64,000 nt of DNA from Vibrio rhizosphaerae (GTDB lineage: Bacteria; Pseudomonadota; Gammaproteobacteria; Enterobacterales; Vibrionaceae): NCBI RefSeq assembly GCF_024347095.1, contig NZ_AP024903.1:2418001-2482000 (forward strand), written 5' to 3'. The notes under the pieces were generated by a model that was not told the origin of the DNA, searched no databases, and saw only the letters and a program-made list of their open reading frames with translations. Made by a program: the position numbers and the translations under genes. Of this stretch, positions 29,398-38,995 are shown piece by piece (position 1 is the stretch's first letter; each line of letters starts with the position of its first letter).

Positions 29398-30453
29398 CTA
29401 CCTACTTTCATCTTTTACTTCATCTTCTCTTTCAAGGTCGGAAATAATATCCTCACTCAAAAAAGCCAAATCCGTCTTCACAACATCAGGACGTCTGATT
29501 TTCTGGGAAATCTGAATGGCCAGATTATCTTCTGAACGTCCCATTTTCACGCGGAAGGTCGGCAGTTCTTCCACAAACATAATCGCATGCTCAGGCATAT
29601 CAATGGGAATGACATCGCCCGCCTGCAACTCCATCAAATCTCTTAATGCCAATACTTTTTCCAGCAAGTTCACGCGGAAATTGACGGGGACATCCATGAT
29701 TTCTTCACGCAATGCGGAGCTCCAACGAACATCCGTTTCCATCTTATCCGACTGAACCCCGGCATCTAAAAGCTCACGGATCGGTTCAAGCATCGAGTAT
29801 GGCATGACCATATGAAAATCACCACCGCCGCCATCGACCTCAATATGAAATGAACTTACAACAATGACTTCTGTCGGGCTGACAATATTGGCCATACTGG
29901 GGTTCACTTCGGAGTCAAGATATTCAAACTCAACCCCCATCACCGGTGACCAGGCCTCTTTATAATCTGCGAACACAATTTTCAGCAAAAGTTGAATGAC
30001 ACGACGCTCTGTCGGAGTAAATTCACGCCCTTCGATTCTGGCGTGAAAGCGGCCATCGCCACCAAAGAAGTTTTCCACCAGAATAAAGACGAGACGTGCT
30101 TCCATTGTAATCAGTGCCGTCCCTTTCAGGGGACGAAAACGTACCATGTTCAGACTGGTCGGGACATACAGAGTATTCTGATACTCCCCGAACTTCATCA
30201 TCTGTACGCCGTTAATCGACACTTCGGCTGTTTTTCTCAACATGTTAAACAAGCTGATACGCAAGTGACGCGCAAACCGTTCATTAATCAGTTCAAGCGT
30301 CGGCATCCGTCCGCGGACAATACGATCCTGAGAAGAAAAGTCAAAATTGGTCGCTTCACGCGTTTCCGTCTCTAACTCTTCTTCTTCATCATCGACACTA
30401 TCGACGCCATGTAATAGCGCATCAATCTCGTCCTGGCTTAATAGATCAGTCAC
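29398..30453 (-). CDS. fliM: flagellar motor switch protein FliM
   Basis: A C-ring protein that binds phosphorylated CheY and reverses motor rotation. The 351 residues start with the CheY-binding motif LLSQDEIDALLHGVDS, then an acidic linker, the middle domain (LELINERFARHLRISLFNML and GGDGRFHARIEGREFTPTE), and the C-terminal SpoA domain (VPVNFRVNLLEKVLALRDLM). The start codon is GTG (30451-30453), needed for the conserved N terminus. It follows fliL by seven bases. Confidence 0.97.
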   Translation of the reverse strand: MTDLLSQDEIDALLHGVDSVDDEEEELETETREATNFDFSSQDRIVRGRMPTLELINERFARHLRISLFNMLRKTAEVSINGVQMMKFGEYQNTLYVPTSLNMVRFRPLKGTALITMEARLVFILVENFFGGDGRFHARIEGREFTPTERRVIQLLLKIVFADYKEAWSPVMGVEFEYLDSEVNPSMANIVSPTEVIVVSSFHIEVDGGGGDFHMVMPYSMLEPIRELLDAGVQSDKMETDVRWSSALREEIMDVPVNFRVNLLEKVLALRDLMELQAGDVIPIDMPEHAIMFVEELPTFRVKMGRSEDNLAIQISQKIRRPDVVKTDLAFLSEDIISDLEREDEVKDESR

Positions 30454-30460
30454 ATATCAC

Positions 30461-30967
30461 CTATTGCATTACAAAATCAGTAAACAGAACTCGTTCAATC
30501 ACTGGCTCTCCGACCGCTTTGGTCAGCGCTGTCTGAATATCTTTCGTTGCCCGGTCCCGTAATTCAATCCGTCCATTCGGTGACCGCAGCTGTTCTACCG
30601 TTGCAGACGCAAACGTCGAAAGCAAAGAACTTTCAATTAACGGGGAGTGATAACGGGCCTTATTTTCATTCTGACTCCCTCGCACCATTAACTGAACTTT
30701 AATTTGTACCATCCGTTCTCGCTTATCACCGGACACATTAAACACAAACGGTTGAGGAAGACTGACATAAGCCACTGGCTCATTACTGCTATCAGCCTTC
30801 ACGACACTCTGCTCAGGTTCTGCAGTTGGCGATTCGTCATTCGAACCCATCATAAAAAATGCAGCACCGCCACCAATGACCAGCAATACCACCAAAGCAA
30901 TAATGATAATCAAAAGTTTCTTTTTGCCGCCGGATGCATTTTCTGCAACACCATTTTCATCTGCCAT
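30461..30967 (-). CDS. fliL: flagellar basal body-associated protein FliL
   Basis: A single-pass inner-membrane protein that surrounds the stator units and supports torque. The 168 residues have a short cytoplasmic N terminus with lysines, a membrane helix (KLLIIIIALVVLLVIGGGAAFFMM, about 17-40), and a periplasmic stomatin-like domain with VSLPQPFVFNV and the C-terminal VERVLFTDFVMQ. It lies 37 bases downstream of fliK and seven upstream of fliM. Confidence 0.95.
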   Translation of the reverse strand: MADENGVAENASGGKKKLLIIIIALVVLLVIGGGAAFFMMGSNDESPTAEPEQSVVKADSSNEPVAYVSLPQPFVFNVSGDKRERMVQIKVQLMVRGSQNENKARYHSPLIESSLLSTFASATVEQLRSPNGRIELRDRATKDIQTALTKAVGEPVIERVLFTDFVMQ

Positions 30968-31004
30968 AATTATCTCTGCACGTGCAACATACTAATTTTA
31001 AACC

Positions 31005-33020
31005 TTATGCGTAATAACTGATGCCATCACGCTTCGAACGAACATCCACATCAAGTTTAACACCTGTGTCTGGATTATCATCATGAAAAACTGAATCCTG
31101 ACCAGAGACAGAACCTCGTCCGGACGACTGCCCTTGCCCGGAAGCGGCATAGCCATGCTGTTGCTGACCACTGCTTTGGTGCTGCACAGACGTTTCCCCT
31201 AGCTGCACACCCTGCTGTGACAACATATCTCTCAAACGAGGCATCGAATGTTCAAGCGCTTCTCTGGCTTGTGGCGTCGCGACAGTAAAATGCACGGTCG
31301 TCGCATCACCCGACATGTTCATTCGAATATGCATTCGTCCAAGTTCTGGCGGATCAAGACGGATGTCAATATTTTTCAGATTCTTAGACATCATCATCTG
31401 CACCCGCTCCGAGAGCTGGTCGGCAGCCATCGCGTCTTTTGCCAAATAGACGGATGTAGGATTCTGAGCCACATCCGCTCTGATATGATTCTGTACGCCT
31501 GAGGTCTGCTGACCGGTCAACGCCGACATTTGATGTGCAAAATGGCTTTCTTTGCCGGTACCGTCATCCATCATGCCATCCGGACGAGACTTTCCATCCC
31601 CAAATCCAGCCAGACGCTGACGAATCCATTGCTCACGCCCGACAGCGCTCGCGGATAAAGTCTGTAAAGCGGCCTGAGAAGCGACGGAGTCAGCCGCAAG
31701 ATGGGCGGGTGACTGCATCGCACCATCACTCTGAATTGCCTGAGTCAGCGGATTGACCGGAACAGGCACGGTTTGAGACTGTTGTTGTGCCATCAACTGT
31801 TGCTGAATCGCCTGTGTATGATGGCGGGGATCAACTCTGGACGGGAGTTCCTGATTGAGAGATTGCAGCAACTTTTGTGATAACACCGCTTTCTCAGGAT
31901 TTCCCTCAGCGCCTGCGGATACAGATGCTTGAACATCATCATCAGTTAAAGCAATATTTTGCATCGTCCCCTGACTGACAGCCTCCTGATTTGCTACGTC
32001 CCGGAGATTCATCCCGGCGGGTACCTGCACAGATGAGACCGTGGTGTTTTTCTGTCCTGTATCCTGATGTCCAACGTCTTGAGTCTTGCCGGATGCAATA
32101 ACAGACGATGCAACACGACCATTGGATTGAGTGACGACATCTGCGAGCTGATTGATATCAGCCGCCAAGGCCTTCTCCCCTGTCAATTCATGTTCACCCA
32201 GTTCTTTCCCTTTGCGATGAAGAGACGAACTCTCTGCTTCAGGATCAGACAAGGATAAATCTGCAGGAACCGTCGTATCCTGAAGCGTTGCCGGATCGAT
32301 GCCTTTCAACTGTTGCTCTGGGTTTACAGCGTGTGCTTGTTTGGCCGTGTCAATGATGTCTGGGGCTGGCAATTTATTGCCGTTTTGCGAGACAAGCTGT
32401 TGTTCAGCCCCTTTAAGCCGGTTTAATACCGCTTCACCCTCGCCCATTGTCCGCAAGGCAGCTTCTTTCTGTGCGGATGGGTCACCCGACTCGATGGCTG
32501 GCTGGGAAGACGATGGTGTCGCAACGGTCTGTTGCCTTACGTCAGAAGGCGTACCATTCACTTCTGTGGTATCACCCTGGTGCTGAAGTGACTTATCTGA
32601 TATTTTCGCGGCCGCAATCTGGGCACTGTCTACATCATCAACATTCTCAGCCCCGTTTTTGGGCGATAGCGTCTCGGTGGCATCTGTCTCGGCTAGCTCA
32701 GCTTGGGACAGTTCTTTTCCAGCAAGGACTTTTCCAGATATGTCTTTATCCGATACTGTAGAATCAGACAAAAGGGCATCGGCTGACATATCACCGGCAA
32801 CCGTTGATGTTGCCGCAATGCTTTTAGCCTCTTCCCCTTTTAGCGAAGGTTTTTCAGCAACCGAATCTTCGCCCTTAAACAACGCTGCAAGTTTGGCAAA
32901 AAAGCCACCGGACTCTTGCGATGATTCAGCAGCATCACTAACAATGGCATCATCACTAGCCGCTTTGTGGTGAGACTGAGCTTTCTGTGTTCCTGATGTG
33001 GGCGTGAGGTTGATATTCAT
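31005..33020 (-). CDS. fliK: flagellar hook-length control protein FliK
   Basis: A secreted molecular ruler that measures hook length and triggers the FlhB specificity switch. The 671 residues are longer than in enterics (about 400). The first 480 residues are low-complexity and rich in A, S, Q, D and T, as Vibrio FliK tends to be. The C-terminal domain is recognisable: LSERVQMMMSKNLKNIDIRL, then LDPPELGRMHIRMNMSGD and HFTVATPQAREALEHSMPRL. The ATG at 33020 is used; a TTG two codons earlier is less likely. A strong sigma-54 type promoter lies 87 bases upstream. Confidence 0.93.
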   Translation of the reverse strand: MNINLTPTSGTQKAQSHHKAASDDAIVSDAAESSQESGGFFAKLAALFKGEDSVAEKPSLKGEEAKSIAATSTVAGDMSADALLSDSTVSDKDISGKVLAGKELSQAELAETDATETLSPKNGAENVDDVDSAQIAAAKISDKSLQHQGDTTEVNGTPSDVRQQTVATPSSSQPAIESGDPSAQKEAALRTMGEGEAVLNRLKGAEQQLVSQNGNKLPAPDIIDTAKQAHAVNPEQQLKGIDPATLQDTTVPADLSLSDPEAESSSLHRKGKELGEHELTGEKALAADINQLADVVTQSNGRVASSVIASGKTQDVGHQDTGQKNTTVSSVQVPAGMNLRDVANQEAVSQGTMQNIALTDDDVQASVSAGAEGNPEKAVLSQKLLQSLNQELPSRVDPRHHTQAIQQQLMAQQQSQTVPVPVNPLTQAIQSDGAMQSPAHLAADSVASQAALQTLSASAVGREQWIRQRLAGFGDGKSRPDGMMDDGTGKESHFAHQMSALTGQQTSGVQNHIRADVAQNPTSVYLAKDAMAADQLSERVQMMMSKNLKNIDIRLDPPELGRMHIRMNMSGDATTVHFTVATPQAREALEHSMPRLRDMLSQQGVQLGETSVQHQSSGQQQHGYAASGQGQSSGRGSVSGQDSVFHDDNPDTGVKLDVDVRSKRDGISYYA

Positions 33021-33106
33021 ATCCAATACTCTTGCAAACCAAACCTAATGGACGGTATTCGCTATCACAGACAAATAACCTTGATGCAAACAACTGAGAT
33101 TAAATA

Positions 33107-33122
33107 AGCAAAAATTAAGCCA
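33107..33122 (-). promoter_or_regulatory. sigma-54 type promoter for fliK
   Basis: The minus strand reads TGGCTTAATTTTTGCT, matching TGGC-N7-TTGCW fully at the -24 and -12 elements. It lies in the 162-base gap between fliJ and fliK, about 87 bases before the fliK ATG. It implies that fliK and the genes after it (fliLMNOPQR-flhB) can be transcribed apart from the fliE operon. Confidence 0.75.
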
Positions 33123-33182
33123 TATCTATCAGAATTCGAGTTTGGTGAATCATAGCGTCATTTAGATATAGTCCGCGTTCAT

Positions 33183-33623
33183 TTAAAATCGAGCTTTGCG
33201 GGCATATTGAATCGTTGTAAATTCATCGAGCTGCTTCTGCTCGCGCTTGAGTTCAGCTTGTTGTTTTTCAGCCAGTTTTTTATCACGCAGCCACTCGTAG
33301 GAACGCCGTGTTTTACGCACTTCAAGCCAATGTTCCTGACAGTTTTCAACTTGATCGATAAAATGCTGCTCCGCACCTCTTTGCTTGGCGAGTGTCTCAT
33401 CTAACTGAGTTAAAAACCGATTCAGATGTCCGTACTGACTGGCCGTTAAACCGGCTTTTCCCCGATCGATCATTTGATGGCAATAATCGAGGCGATATTG
33501 TTCAATCTGACTCACCTGACGGTAGTAGCTTTCCAGTTCCTGACGTGCACTATTCAATGCAAGCACTGCTTTTTCTTCATCCTCTTGTGCCTGCTCCAGC
33601 AAAAACTCCAGTGCATTTTCCAT
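33183..33623 (-). CDS. fliJ: flagellar export protein FliJ
   Basis: A 146-residue, almost wholly helical coiled-coil protein that acts as the stalk of the FliI ATPase ring and links it to FlhA. It shows the usual charged heptads from LEQAQEDEEKAVLALNSARQ onwards, including YRQVSQIEQYRLDYCHQM, with a basic C terminus. It begins one base after the fliI stop, so coupling is likely. The last gene before the fliK promoter region. Confidence 0.94.
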   Translation of the reverse strand: MENALEFLLEQAQEDEEKAVLALNSARQELESYYRQVSQIEQYRLDYCHQMIDRGKAGLTASQYGHLNRFLTQLDETLAKQRGAEQHFIDQVENCQEHWLEVRKTRRSYEWLRDKKLAEKQQAELKREQKQLDEFTTIQYARKARF

Positions 33624-33624
33624 G

Positions 33625-34953
33625 TTATTCAGAGCCTATCTGTAAAACATTCTTCAACATACTGACACACATATCATACGGAACCGTGTCTTTCATGCCT
33701 TGTTGCAGGTACATATCGATCTTCGGTTTCAGCGTAAAAGCCTGATCGATCGCGGGGTCGGTTCCCGGCTTATAGGCGCCAATAGACACCAGATCCTGAT
33801 TCTTACGACACACAGACAGAACTTGCCGTACTGCTTTTGACATTAACTGATGTTCATCGGTCGTAATTTGAGGCATCACCCGGCTGACCGATTTCTCCAC
33901 ATCTATCGCCGGATAGTGACCTGCATCCGCCAGCTCGCGGGACAAGACAATATGGCCGTCGAGAATGGCACGGGAGGCATCAGCAATCGGGTCCTGAAGG
34001 TCATCCCCCTCAGTCAAGACGGTAAAAAATGCCGTAATCGATCCCTGACCATCACTCCCGTTTCCGGCTCGTTCAACCAGTGCCGGCAGTTTGGCAAAGA
34101 CCGATGGCGGATAGCCTTTTGTCGCAGGCGGTTCACCGACTGACAAGGCGATCTCCCGCTGGGCCTGAGCAAAACGAGTCAACGAATCCATCAGCAATAA
34201 GACATCTAACCCTTGATCTCGAAAATATTCAGCAATGGTCAGCGCCGTCTGGCACCCTTTCAGACGCATTAACGGTGATGCATCAGCCGGTGCGGCAACG
34301 ACCACCGCACGTTGACGGCCATCGACCCCTAAAATTTCATCAATAAATTCTTTCACTTCCCGGCCCCGTTCACCAATGAGGCCAACCACCACGACCTGAG
34401 CCGTCGTTCCGCGGGTCATCATCCCCAAAGTGACAGACTTACCCACACCGGAACCGGCAAAAAGTCCGATCCGCTGCCCTTTACCGACCGTTAATAAGCC
34501 ATTGACTGACTTGAGGCCGACATCGAGCGGTTCAGAGATAGGTTTACGGGCTAAAGGGTTGATCGCGACGGATTGGAAAGAAGCTTTATGCTCGGTATAA
34601 ATAGGGCCTTTGCCATCCAGCGGCATCCCGACGCCATCAATGACTCGCCCTAACAGTTCCATACCGACAGGGACACCAGTATCGCCGTGAACCGGTGTCA
34701 CTTTCGCACCGGGTAAAATGCCCGAAACTTGTTCACTCGGCATTAAATACAGATGGGCTCCGGAGAAACCGACCACCTCAGCTTCAATCTCACCACTCAT
34801 GGTTTCGACTTTACATAAGCTCCCGATGGGTGCTTTACATCCGGTCGCTTCCAGTGTCAGTCCAACCACACGAACGAGGCGACCAGACGCAATGGGACGT
34901 GAGGACAATCCCTGAGTTTTATATTGTGCAAAACGCTCTTCTAACGCTAACAC
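33625..34953 (-). CDS. fliI: flagellum-specific ATPase FliI
   Basis: A cytoplasmic hexameric ATPase that energises flagellar type III export, related to F1-beta. The 442 residues include Walker A GLFAGSGVGKSVTLGMM (about 165-181), the catalytic-glutamate strand VVVGLIGERGREVKEF, and Walker B VLLLMDSLTRFAQAQREI. The start is GTG at 34951-34953, overlapping fliH by seven bases. The C-terminal YLQQGMKDTVPYDMCVS is usual for the family. Confidence 0.97.
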   Translation of the reverse strand: MLALEERFAQYKTQGLSSRPIASGRLVRVVGLTLEATGCKAPIGSLCKVETMSGEIEAEVVGFSGAHLYLMPSEQVSGILPGAKVTPVHGDTGVPVGMELLGRVIDGVGMPLDGKGPIYTEHKASFQSVAINPLARKPISEPLDVGLKSVNGLLTVGKGQRIGLFAGSGVGKSVTLGMMTRGTTAQVVVVGLIGERGREVKEFIDEILGVDGRQRAVVVAAPADASPLMRLKGCQTALTIAEYFRDQGLDVLLLMDSLTRFAQAQREIALSVGEPPATKGYPPSVFAKLPALVERAGNGSDGQGSITAFFTVLTEGDDLQDPIADASRAILDGHIVLSRELADAGHYPAIDVEKSVSRVMPQITTDEHQLMSKAVRQVLSVCRKNQDLVSIGAYKPGTDPAIDQAFTLKPKIDMYLQQGMKDTVPYDMCVSMLKNVLQIGSE

Positions 34954-35747
34954 GCATCACCACCATGTCGATTGGCTTCACAGAAACTTTTCAGTGTGGT
35001 TCGGATACGTTCTTCAATTCGATAGCTGACACTCGATTCACCGGCCTCGATTTCAACATCACCGCGATTGAGCGAGGGCTCACTGACTAACGTCCAATGA
35101 CGGAAATCGAGCGCTTCTTCCCCATAAGACTGGCGAATAACTTCAACATCTTCCGGGTTAAGTTTCAGCGTAATGGCATGACCGGTAATCGGGAGCGACT
35201 CAACGGAGGATTTCACCGTATCCAGAATCACCTGAGGGTTCATCTGCACCTCAACCCGAACCACTTCTTTCACTAAGGCAAGCACCATATCAACCAGTTG
35301 GCGTTCAACCTGAGCGTTCATCAGCGCCAAAGGCTGGGCAAACTGATTGGCCAAACTGACAAAACTGGCAACATGCTCATCAATGATTTCCTGACCGGCT
35401 GCCAGACCTTCGGTTTGTCCTGCCGCCTGACCTTCCTGATGTCCCGCCTGATAGCCTTCGTCTTTGCCTTTTTCGTAGCCTTGTTTGAATCCGGCTTCCT
35501 GCCCTTGATGTAATCCTTCCTGATAAGCCCCTTGGCGAATCAGTTCAATTTCTTCTTCGGTCAGTTCAAGTGGTGCTTCTTCTACCGAGCGTTCCGTATC
35601 CGGTATCCAGCCCGGGTCATATTTCAGTGCGGTGTCTTTTGCCTGACCATGAGTCTCGTTGGTGTAATCGGGTAACCCCCACACTTTTGCACGCTCGACA
35701 TCGGTATCCATTCCCGGACGTAAGAATCCGCGTTTTCTGTCTGACAT
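34947..35747 (-). CDS. fliH: flagellar assembly protein FliH
   Basis: The negative regulator and stator of FliI, linking the ATPase to the C ring. The 266 residues start with a region containing tryptophans (KVWGLP, DPGWIP) used by the family to bind FlhA and FliN, then a long GxxxG helix: glycine at every fourth position from G78 to G118, eleven in a row. The C-terminal domain (VERQLVDMVLALVKEVVRVE and LKLNPEDVEVIRQ) resembles V/F-ATPase stator subunits. It follows fliG by 22 bases. Confidence 0.95.
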   Translation of the reverse strand: MSDRKRGFLRPGMDTDVERAKVWGLPDYTNETHGQAKDTALKYDPGWIPDTERSVEEAPLELTEEEIELIRQGAYQEGLHQGQEAGFKQGYEKGKDEGYQAGHQEGQAAGQTEGLAAGQEIIDEHVASFVSLANQFAQPLALMNAQVERQLVDMVLALVKEVVRVEVQMNPQVILDTVKSSVESLPITGHAITLKLNPEDVEVIRQSYGEEALDFRHWTLVSEPSLNRGDVEIEAGESSVSYRIEERIRTTLKSFCEANRHGGDAC

Positions 35748-35769
35748 CGTGGCTCCTTAAATCAACCGA

Positions 35770-36816
35770 TCAGAGGAATTCATCCGCACCACCCGACAAC
35801 ATGATTTCACCGTTGTCAGCCATTCTGCGGGCAATCGCCAGAATTTCTTTCTGTGCAGCTTCCACATCCGAGACTTTGATTGGCGGCATCGCTTCCAGAT
35901 CATCTTTGAGCATTTCGGCCGCACGTTTAGACATATTTTTGAAGATTTTTTCTTTCAGGGTGTCATCCGCACCTTTGAGCGCTTTCTGCAAGACATCCTG
36001 CGGCACATCGCGCAATAGTTTTTGGATCCCCTGATCATCCACTTCAGCGAGGTTTTCAAAGACAAACATCAAATCCTGAATTTGCGTTGCCAAATCTTCA
36101 TCCTGATCACGCATTTGCTCCATCAGAATGCCTTCAACGTTGTTATCCAAGTAGTTCATAATATCGGCAGCCGCTTTCAGACCACCAATTTTCGCAGCTT
36201 GTGCCCCGGCTTGTCCGGCAAACTGTTTCTCCATAATTTCATTCAATTCTGCCAAGGCCGATGGCTGTACTTCTTCCAGATTGGCGATCCGCATCATCAA
36301 GTCCAATCGGTCCCGTTCAGCAAACTGTGCCAAAATTTCAGCCGATTGATCCGGCTCCAGATAAGACAATACAATCGTCTGGATCTGCGGGTGCTCATTG
36401 ACAATAATGCTGGCAACCTGACGAGGGTCCATCCATTTCAGTGAGTCCAGACCTTTTGACCCGGTACCAAGCAGAATTTGATCGACCAGATTATTGGCTT
36501 TGTCTTCACCTAAGGCTGCAATCAAGGCATTACGCATGAAGTCTTCACTGCCCATCCCGATATTGGTGTATTTCTGAATATCTTCCAGAAATGCGCGATG
36601 CACGGCACTGACTTTTCCCTGACTCAGTTCACTAGAACGAGCCATGGCACTCCCGACACGCTGCACCTGCTTCGGTTCCAGATGACGAATGATACCGGCA
36701 GCATCTTCTTCATTGAGACTCAACAAAAGGATTGCAGCTTTTTCATCGCCACTAATTGACGCGATATCAATCTCTTGAGGGACCAGATCACCGCCTTTTT
36801 CTTTCTCATCAGCCAT
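35770..36816 (-). CDS. fliG: flagellar motor switch protein FliG
   Basis: The C-ring protein that interacts with the stator and transmits torque. The 348 residues have the N-terminal FliF-binding domain (AAILLLSLNEEDAAGIIRHL), the middle domain with the EHPQ motif (NEHPQIQTIVLSYLEP) and the C-terminal torque helix (LMFVFENLAEVDDQGIQKLLRDV), with the charged residues used at the stator interface. It overlaps the fliF end by eight bases. The normal MS-ring/C-ring operon arrangement. Confidence 0.97.
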   Translation of the reverse strand: MADEKEKGGDLVPQEIDIASISGDEKAAILLLSLNEEDAAGIIRHLEPKQVQRVGSAMARSSELSQGKVSAVHRAFLEDIQKYTNIGMGSEDFMRNALIAALGEDKANNLVDQILLGTGSKGLDSLKWMDPRQVASIIVNEHPQIQTIVLSYLEPDQSAEILAQFAERDRLDLMMRIANLEEVQPSALAELNEIMEKQFAGQAGAQAAKIGGLKAAADIMNYLDNNVEGILMEQMRDQDEDLATQIQDLMFVFENLAEVDDQGIQKLLRDVPQDVLQKALKGADDTLKEKIFKNMSKRAAEMLKDDLEAMPPIKVSDVEAAQKEILAIARRMADNGEIMLSGGADEFL

Positions 36817-38548
36817 CGTTCATCATCCAATTTTTCACAACCTGAGCCGCCAGTTCCGGCTCATTGGCGACCAGCGCCCGAACCGCTTTCAGCACATCTT
36901 CATCTTTATGTAAATTCGGTAAGTCAATGGTCGAACCGAATTCGAAGAGATCACCCGCCTCAATATCTTCACCAATCAGGCTGGTTTCACCGTCGGCGCC
37001 AATTGGTAATCCATCCGGACCATACAGCTGGTCTTCATCTTCACTGGCAGGGTTGATAAGTTTTTTCATTGCCGGACGCACCAACACCAGGATCACGACA
37101 ATAATCACTAACGCACTTGCCAACCAGCGGATCCAGTCGCCAAAGTTCGGATTTTCCCAAATCGGTACATCCGTGAGCTGTTCCACTTCAGGTTTGGCAA
37201 ATTGCATACTTAAGACATTGAGTAAATCGCCTCGTTGTTCATTATAGCCAATTGCACCAATCAACACCTGACGTACGGCTTTTAACTGACTGTCAGACAG
37301 AGGCTCATAGGTGATGTCGCCGGTATCGGGATTAACGACTTCACGATCTTTAATTGCCACGGATACCGTCTGACGATTAATCACACCGGTCTGTTTCCGC
37401 TCATGGCTCACCGTCGTGTTCAATTCGTAATTCCGCGTTGCTTCTTTATGAACCGACCCTTGACCTAACGTCGATCCATCTTTCATTTGGGCCACATCTT
37501 CAGGAATCGAAGAGTCCGCAGGAGGCTGGTTACTCAACGCCCCCGGAACGCCGGCGACAACATTGGCATTGTTATAATCTTCCAGCGTGTATTCGCTGCG
37601 GGTGGATGGTTTTTGCGGATCAAACTGACGGCTGGTTTGCTCAATGGCACTAAAGTCCATTTCCACATCGACCTGTGCCGTATACTGACCCAGACCGAGA
37701 ATCGGGATCAGCACTGAATCAATTTTGTCTTTGAGTGCTTGTTCCTGCTTACGTTCTAACTCCTGCTCTTTACGACGTGCCGTTGAAACGGGGTCGGCAG
37801 AACCTGAATTGAGCAGGCGACCATGTTGATCGGTGACCGTAATACGGGTGGTTTTCATCCCCGGAACGGCACTGGCAACCATATCAACAATTGAATCGAT
37901 TTCTTCCTGTTTCAGATTAGCACCCGTTCTCAGTGTCAGAAAAACCGATGCAGACGCTTCTTGGTTCTGGCGGACGAACACACTTGATTTTGGCATTGCG
38001 AGTAATACGCGGGCTTTTCGCACCTGATTCATCGCTTCAATGGCTTTGGCTAACTGACGCTCACGGCTCAGTTTTAACCGCTCGATTTCAAGACGCTGTG
38101 ATACCCCAAAGCCCATATCCTGAAGCAGGATATCATCACCGGCCTGTTTATCCTGATTCAGACCTGCCCGGGCTAAATCCAGTTTGAGCCCGCTGTATTC
38201 AGTCACCGGAACCAGAATCGTATTGCCATCGAGTTTGTATTCTTTCTTGCTTTGATCGAGGTAATCGAGAATCGGGATCAATTCTTCAGTGTCATAGGCT
38301 CCCAGTGGCCGCATTTCTGGCTCTTTGACCCAGAAAAACAGCATCATAATCAAAGCGACACAAATGGAGATAGAGAGGACGAGAACAACCTGACGAATCA
38401 GGTCTAAATCACCGACGGCAAAATCGAAACGAGATGAACTTTTCTCATCCAAATCAGGATCCTGATGCTCGACGGGCAAATCCGTATCTGCGGAAAGTGC
38501 ACCACCGTCGCTTAAAGTCAGGTCTGTCGATTGGTTATCTTCGGCCAC
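36809..38548 (-). CDS. fliF: flagellar MS-ring protein FliF
   Basis: Forms the MS ring, the first structure built in the basal body. The 579 residues have an N-terminal membrane helix (VVLVLSISICVALIMMLFFW, about 52-71), ring-building motifs (YKLDGNTILVPVTEYSGLKL, then GVSQRLEIERLKLSRERQLA), a second helix (WIRWLASALVIIVVILVLVR) and the cytoplasmic FliG-binding tail ELAAQVVKNWMMND. The start is GTG (38546-38548). It follows fliE by 45 bases. Confidence 0.97.
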   Translation of the reverse strand: MAEDNQSTDLTLSDGGALSADTDLPVEHQDPDLDEKSSSRFDFAVGDLDLIRQVVLVLSISICVALIMMLFFWVKEPEMRPLGAYDTEELIPILDYLDQSKKEYKLDGNTILVPVTEYSGLKLDLARAGLNQDKQAGDDILLQDMGFGVSQRLEIERLKLSRERQLAKAIEAMNQVRKARVLLAMPKSSVFVRQNQEASASVFLTLRTGANLKQEEIDSIVDMVASAVPGMKTTRITVTDQHGRLLNSGSADPVSTARRKEQELERKQEQALKDKIDSVLIPILGLGQYTAQVDVEMDFSAIEQTSRQFDPQKPSTRSEYTLEDYNNANVVAGVPGALSNQPPADSSIPEDVAQMKDGSTLGQGSVHKEATRNYELNTTVSHERKQTGVINRQTVSVAIKDREVVNPDTGDITYEPLSDSQLKAVRQVLIGAIGYNEQRGDLLNVLSMQFAKPEVEQLTDVPIWENPNFGDWIRWLASALVIIVVILVLVRPAMKKLINPASEDEDQLYGPDGLPIGADGETSLIGEDIEAGDLFEFGSTIDLPNLHKDEDVLKAVRALVANEPELAAQVVKNWMMNDG

Positions 38549-38593
38549 GTTACTTACCTACAATCCTTCAAAATGGATACCGAAACGTCAAAG

Positions 38594-38905
38594 TTAAACC
38601 GGCATGTTCATCAGTTCTTTATAAGCATCAACGAGCTTATTCCGAACCTGTACGGTTGCATCAAATGCAACACTTGCTTTATTTCTGGCAATCATCACAT
38701 CGGACAGCGACACACCTTCATCACCGCGATCAAAACGGGTTTGCAAATTGCTGGATGTCTGTTGTAGTCCGTTGACATTATGAATTGCTTTGCTAAGCAG
38801 ATCACCAAAGTCAGCACTCACTGACTGTCCGGTTGGTGCCATTGGTTTGCCGCTGGCTTCCTGTATCATTGACTGCATTTCAGTCTGTAATCCATCTAGT
38901 CTCAT
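38594..38905 (-). CDS. fliE: flagellar hook-basal body complex protein FliE
   Basis: Links the MS ring and export gate to the rod and is the first rod protein exported. It has 103 residues from the ATG at 38905, which has GGGGGA five bases upstream (a GTG four codons earlier is less likely). The family pattern is present: FGDLLSKAIHNVNGLQQ, LSDVMIARNKASVAFDATVQ and RNKLVDAYKELMNMPV. It is the first gene of the fliEFGHIJ operon and has a near-perfect sigma-54 promoter about 60 bases upstream. Confidence 0.96.
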   Translation of the reverse strand: MRLDGLQTEMQSMIQEASGKPMAPTGQSVSADFGDLLSKAIHNVNGLQQTSSNLQTRFDRGDEGVSLSDVMIARNKASVAFDATVQVRNKLVDAYKELMNMPV

Positions 38906-38964
38906 AAGTTCCCCCACTGATAGCCAATTCTTTGACTCGTATAGTCGTTGCTTATCTATGATCC

Positions 38965-38980
38965 AGCAATTAGTGTGCCA
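38965..38980 (-). promoter_or_regulatory. sigma-54 type promoter for fliEFGHIJ
   Basis: The minus strand reads TGGCACACTAATTGCT, which matches TGGCAC-N5-TTGCW without error. It lies between the flrC stop and the fliE start. In V. cholerae the fliE operon is known to be sigma-54 and FlrC dependent, and this site fits that scheme. Confidence 0.85.
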
Positions 38981-38995
38981 TTTGAAAAATGACCT

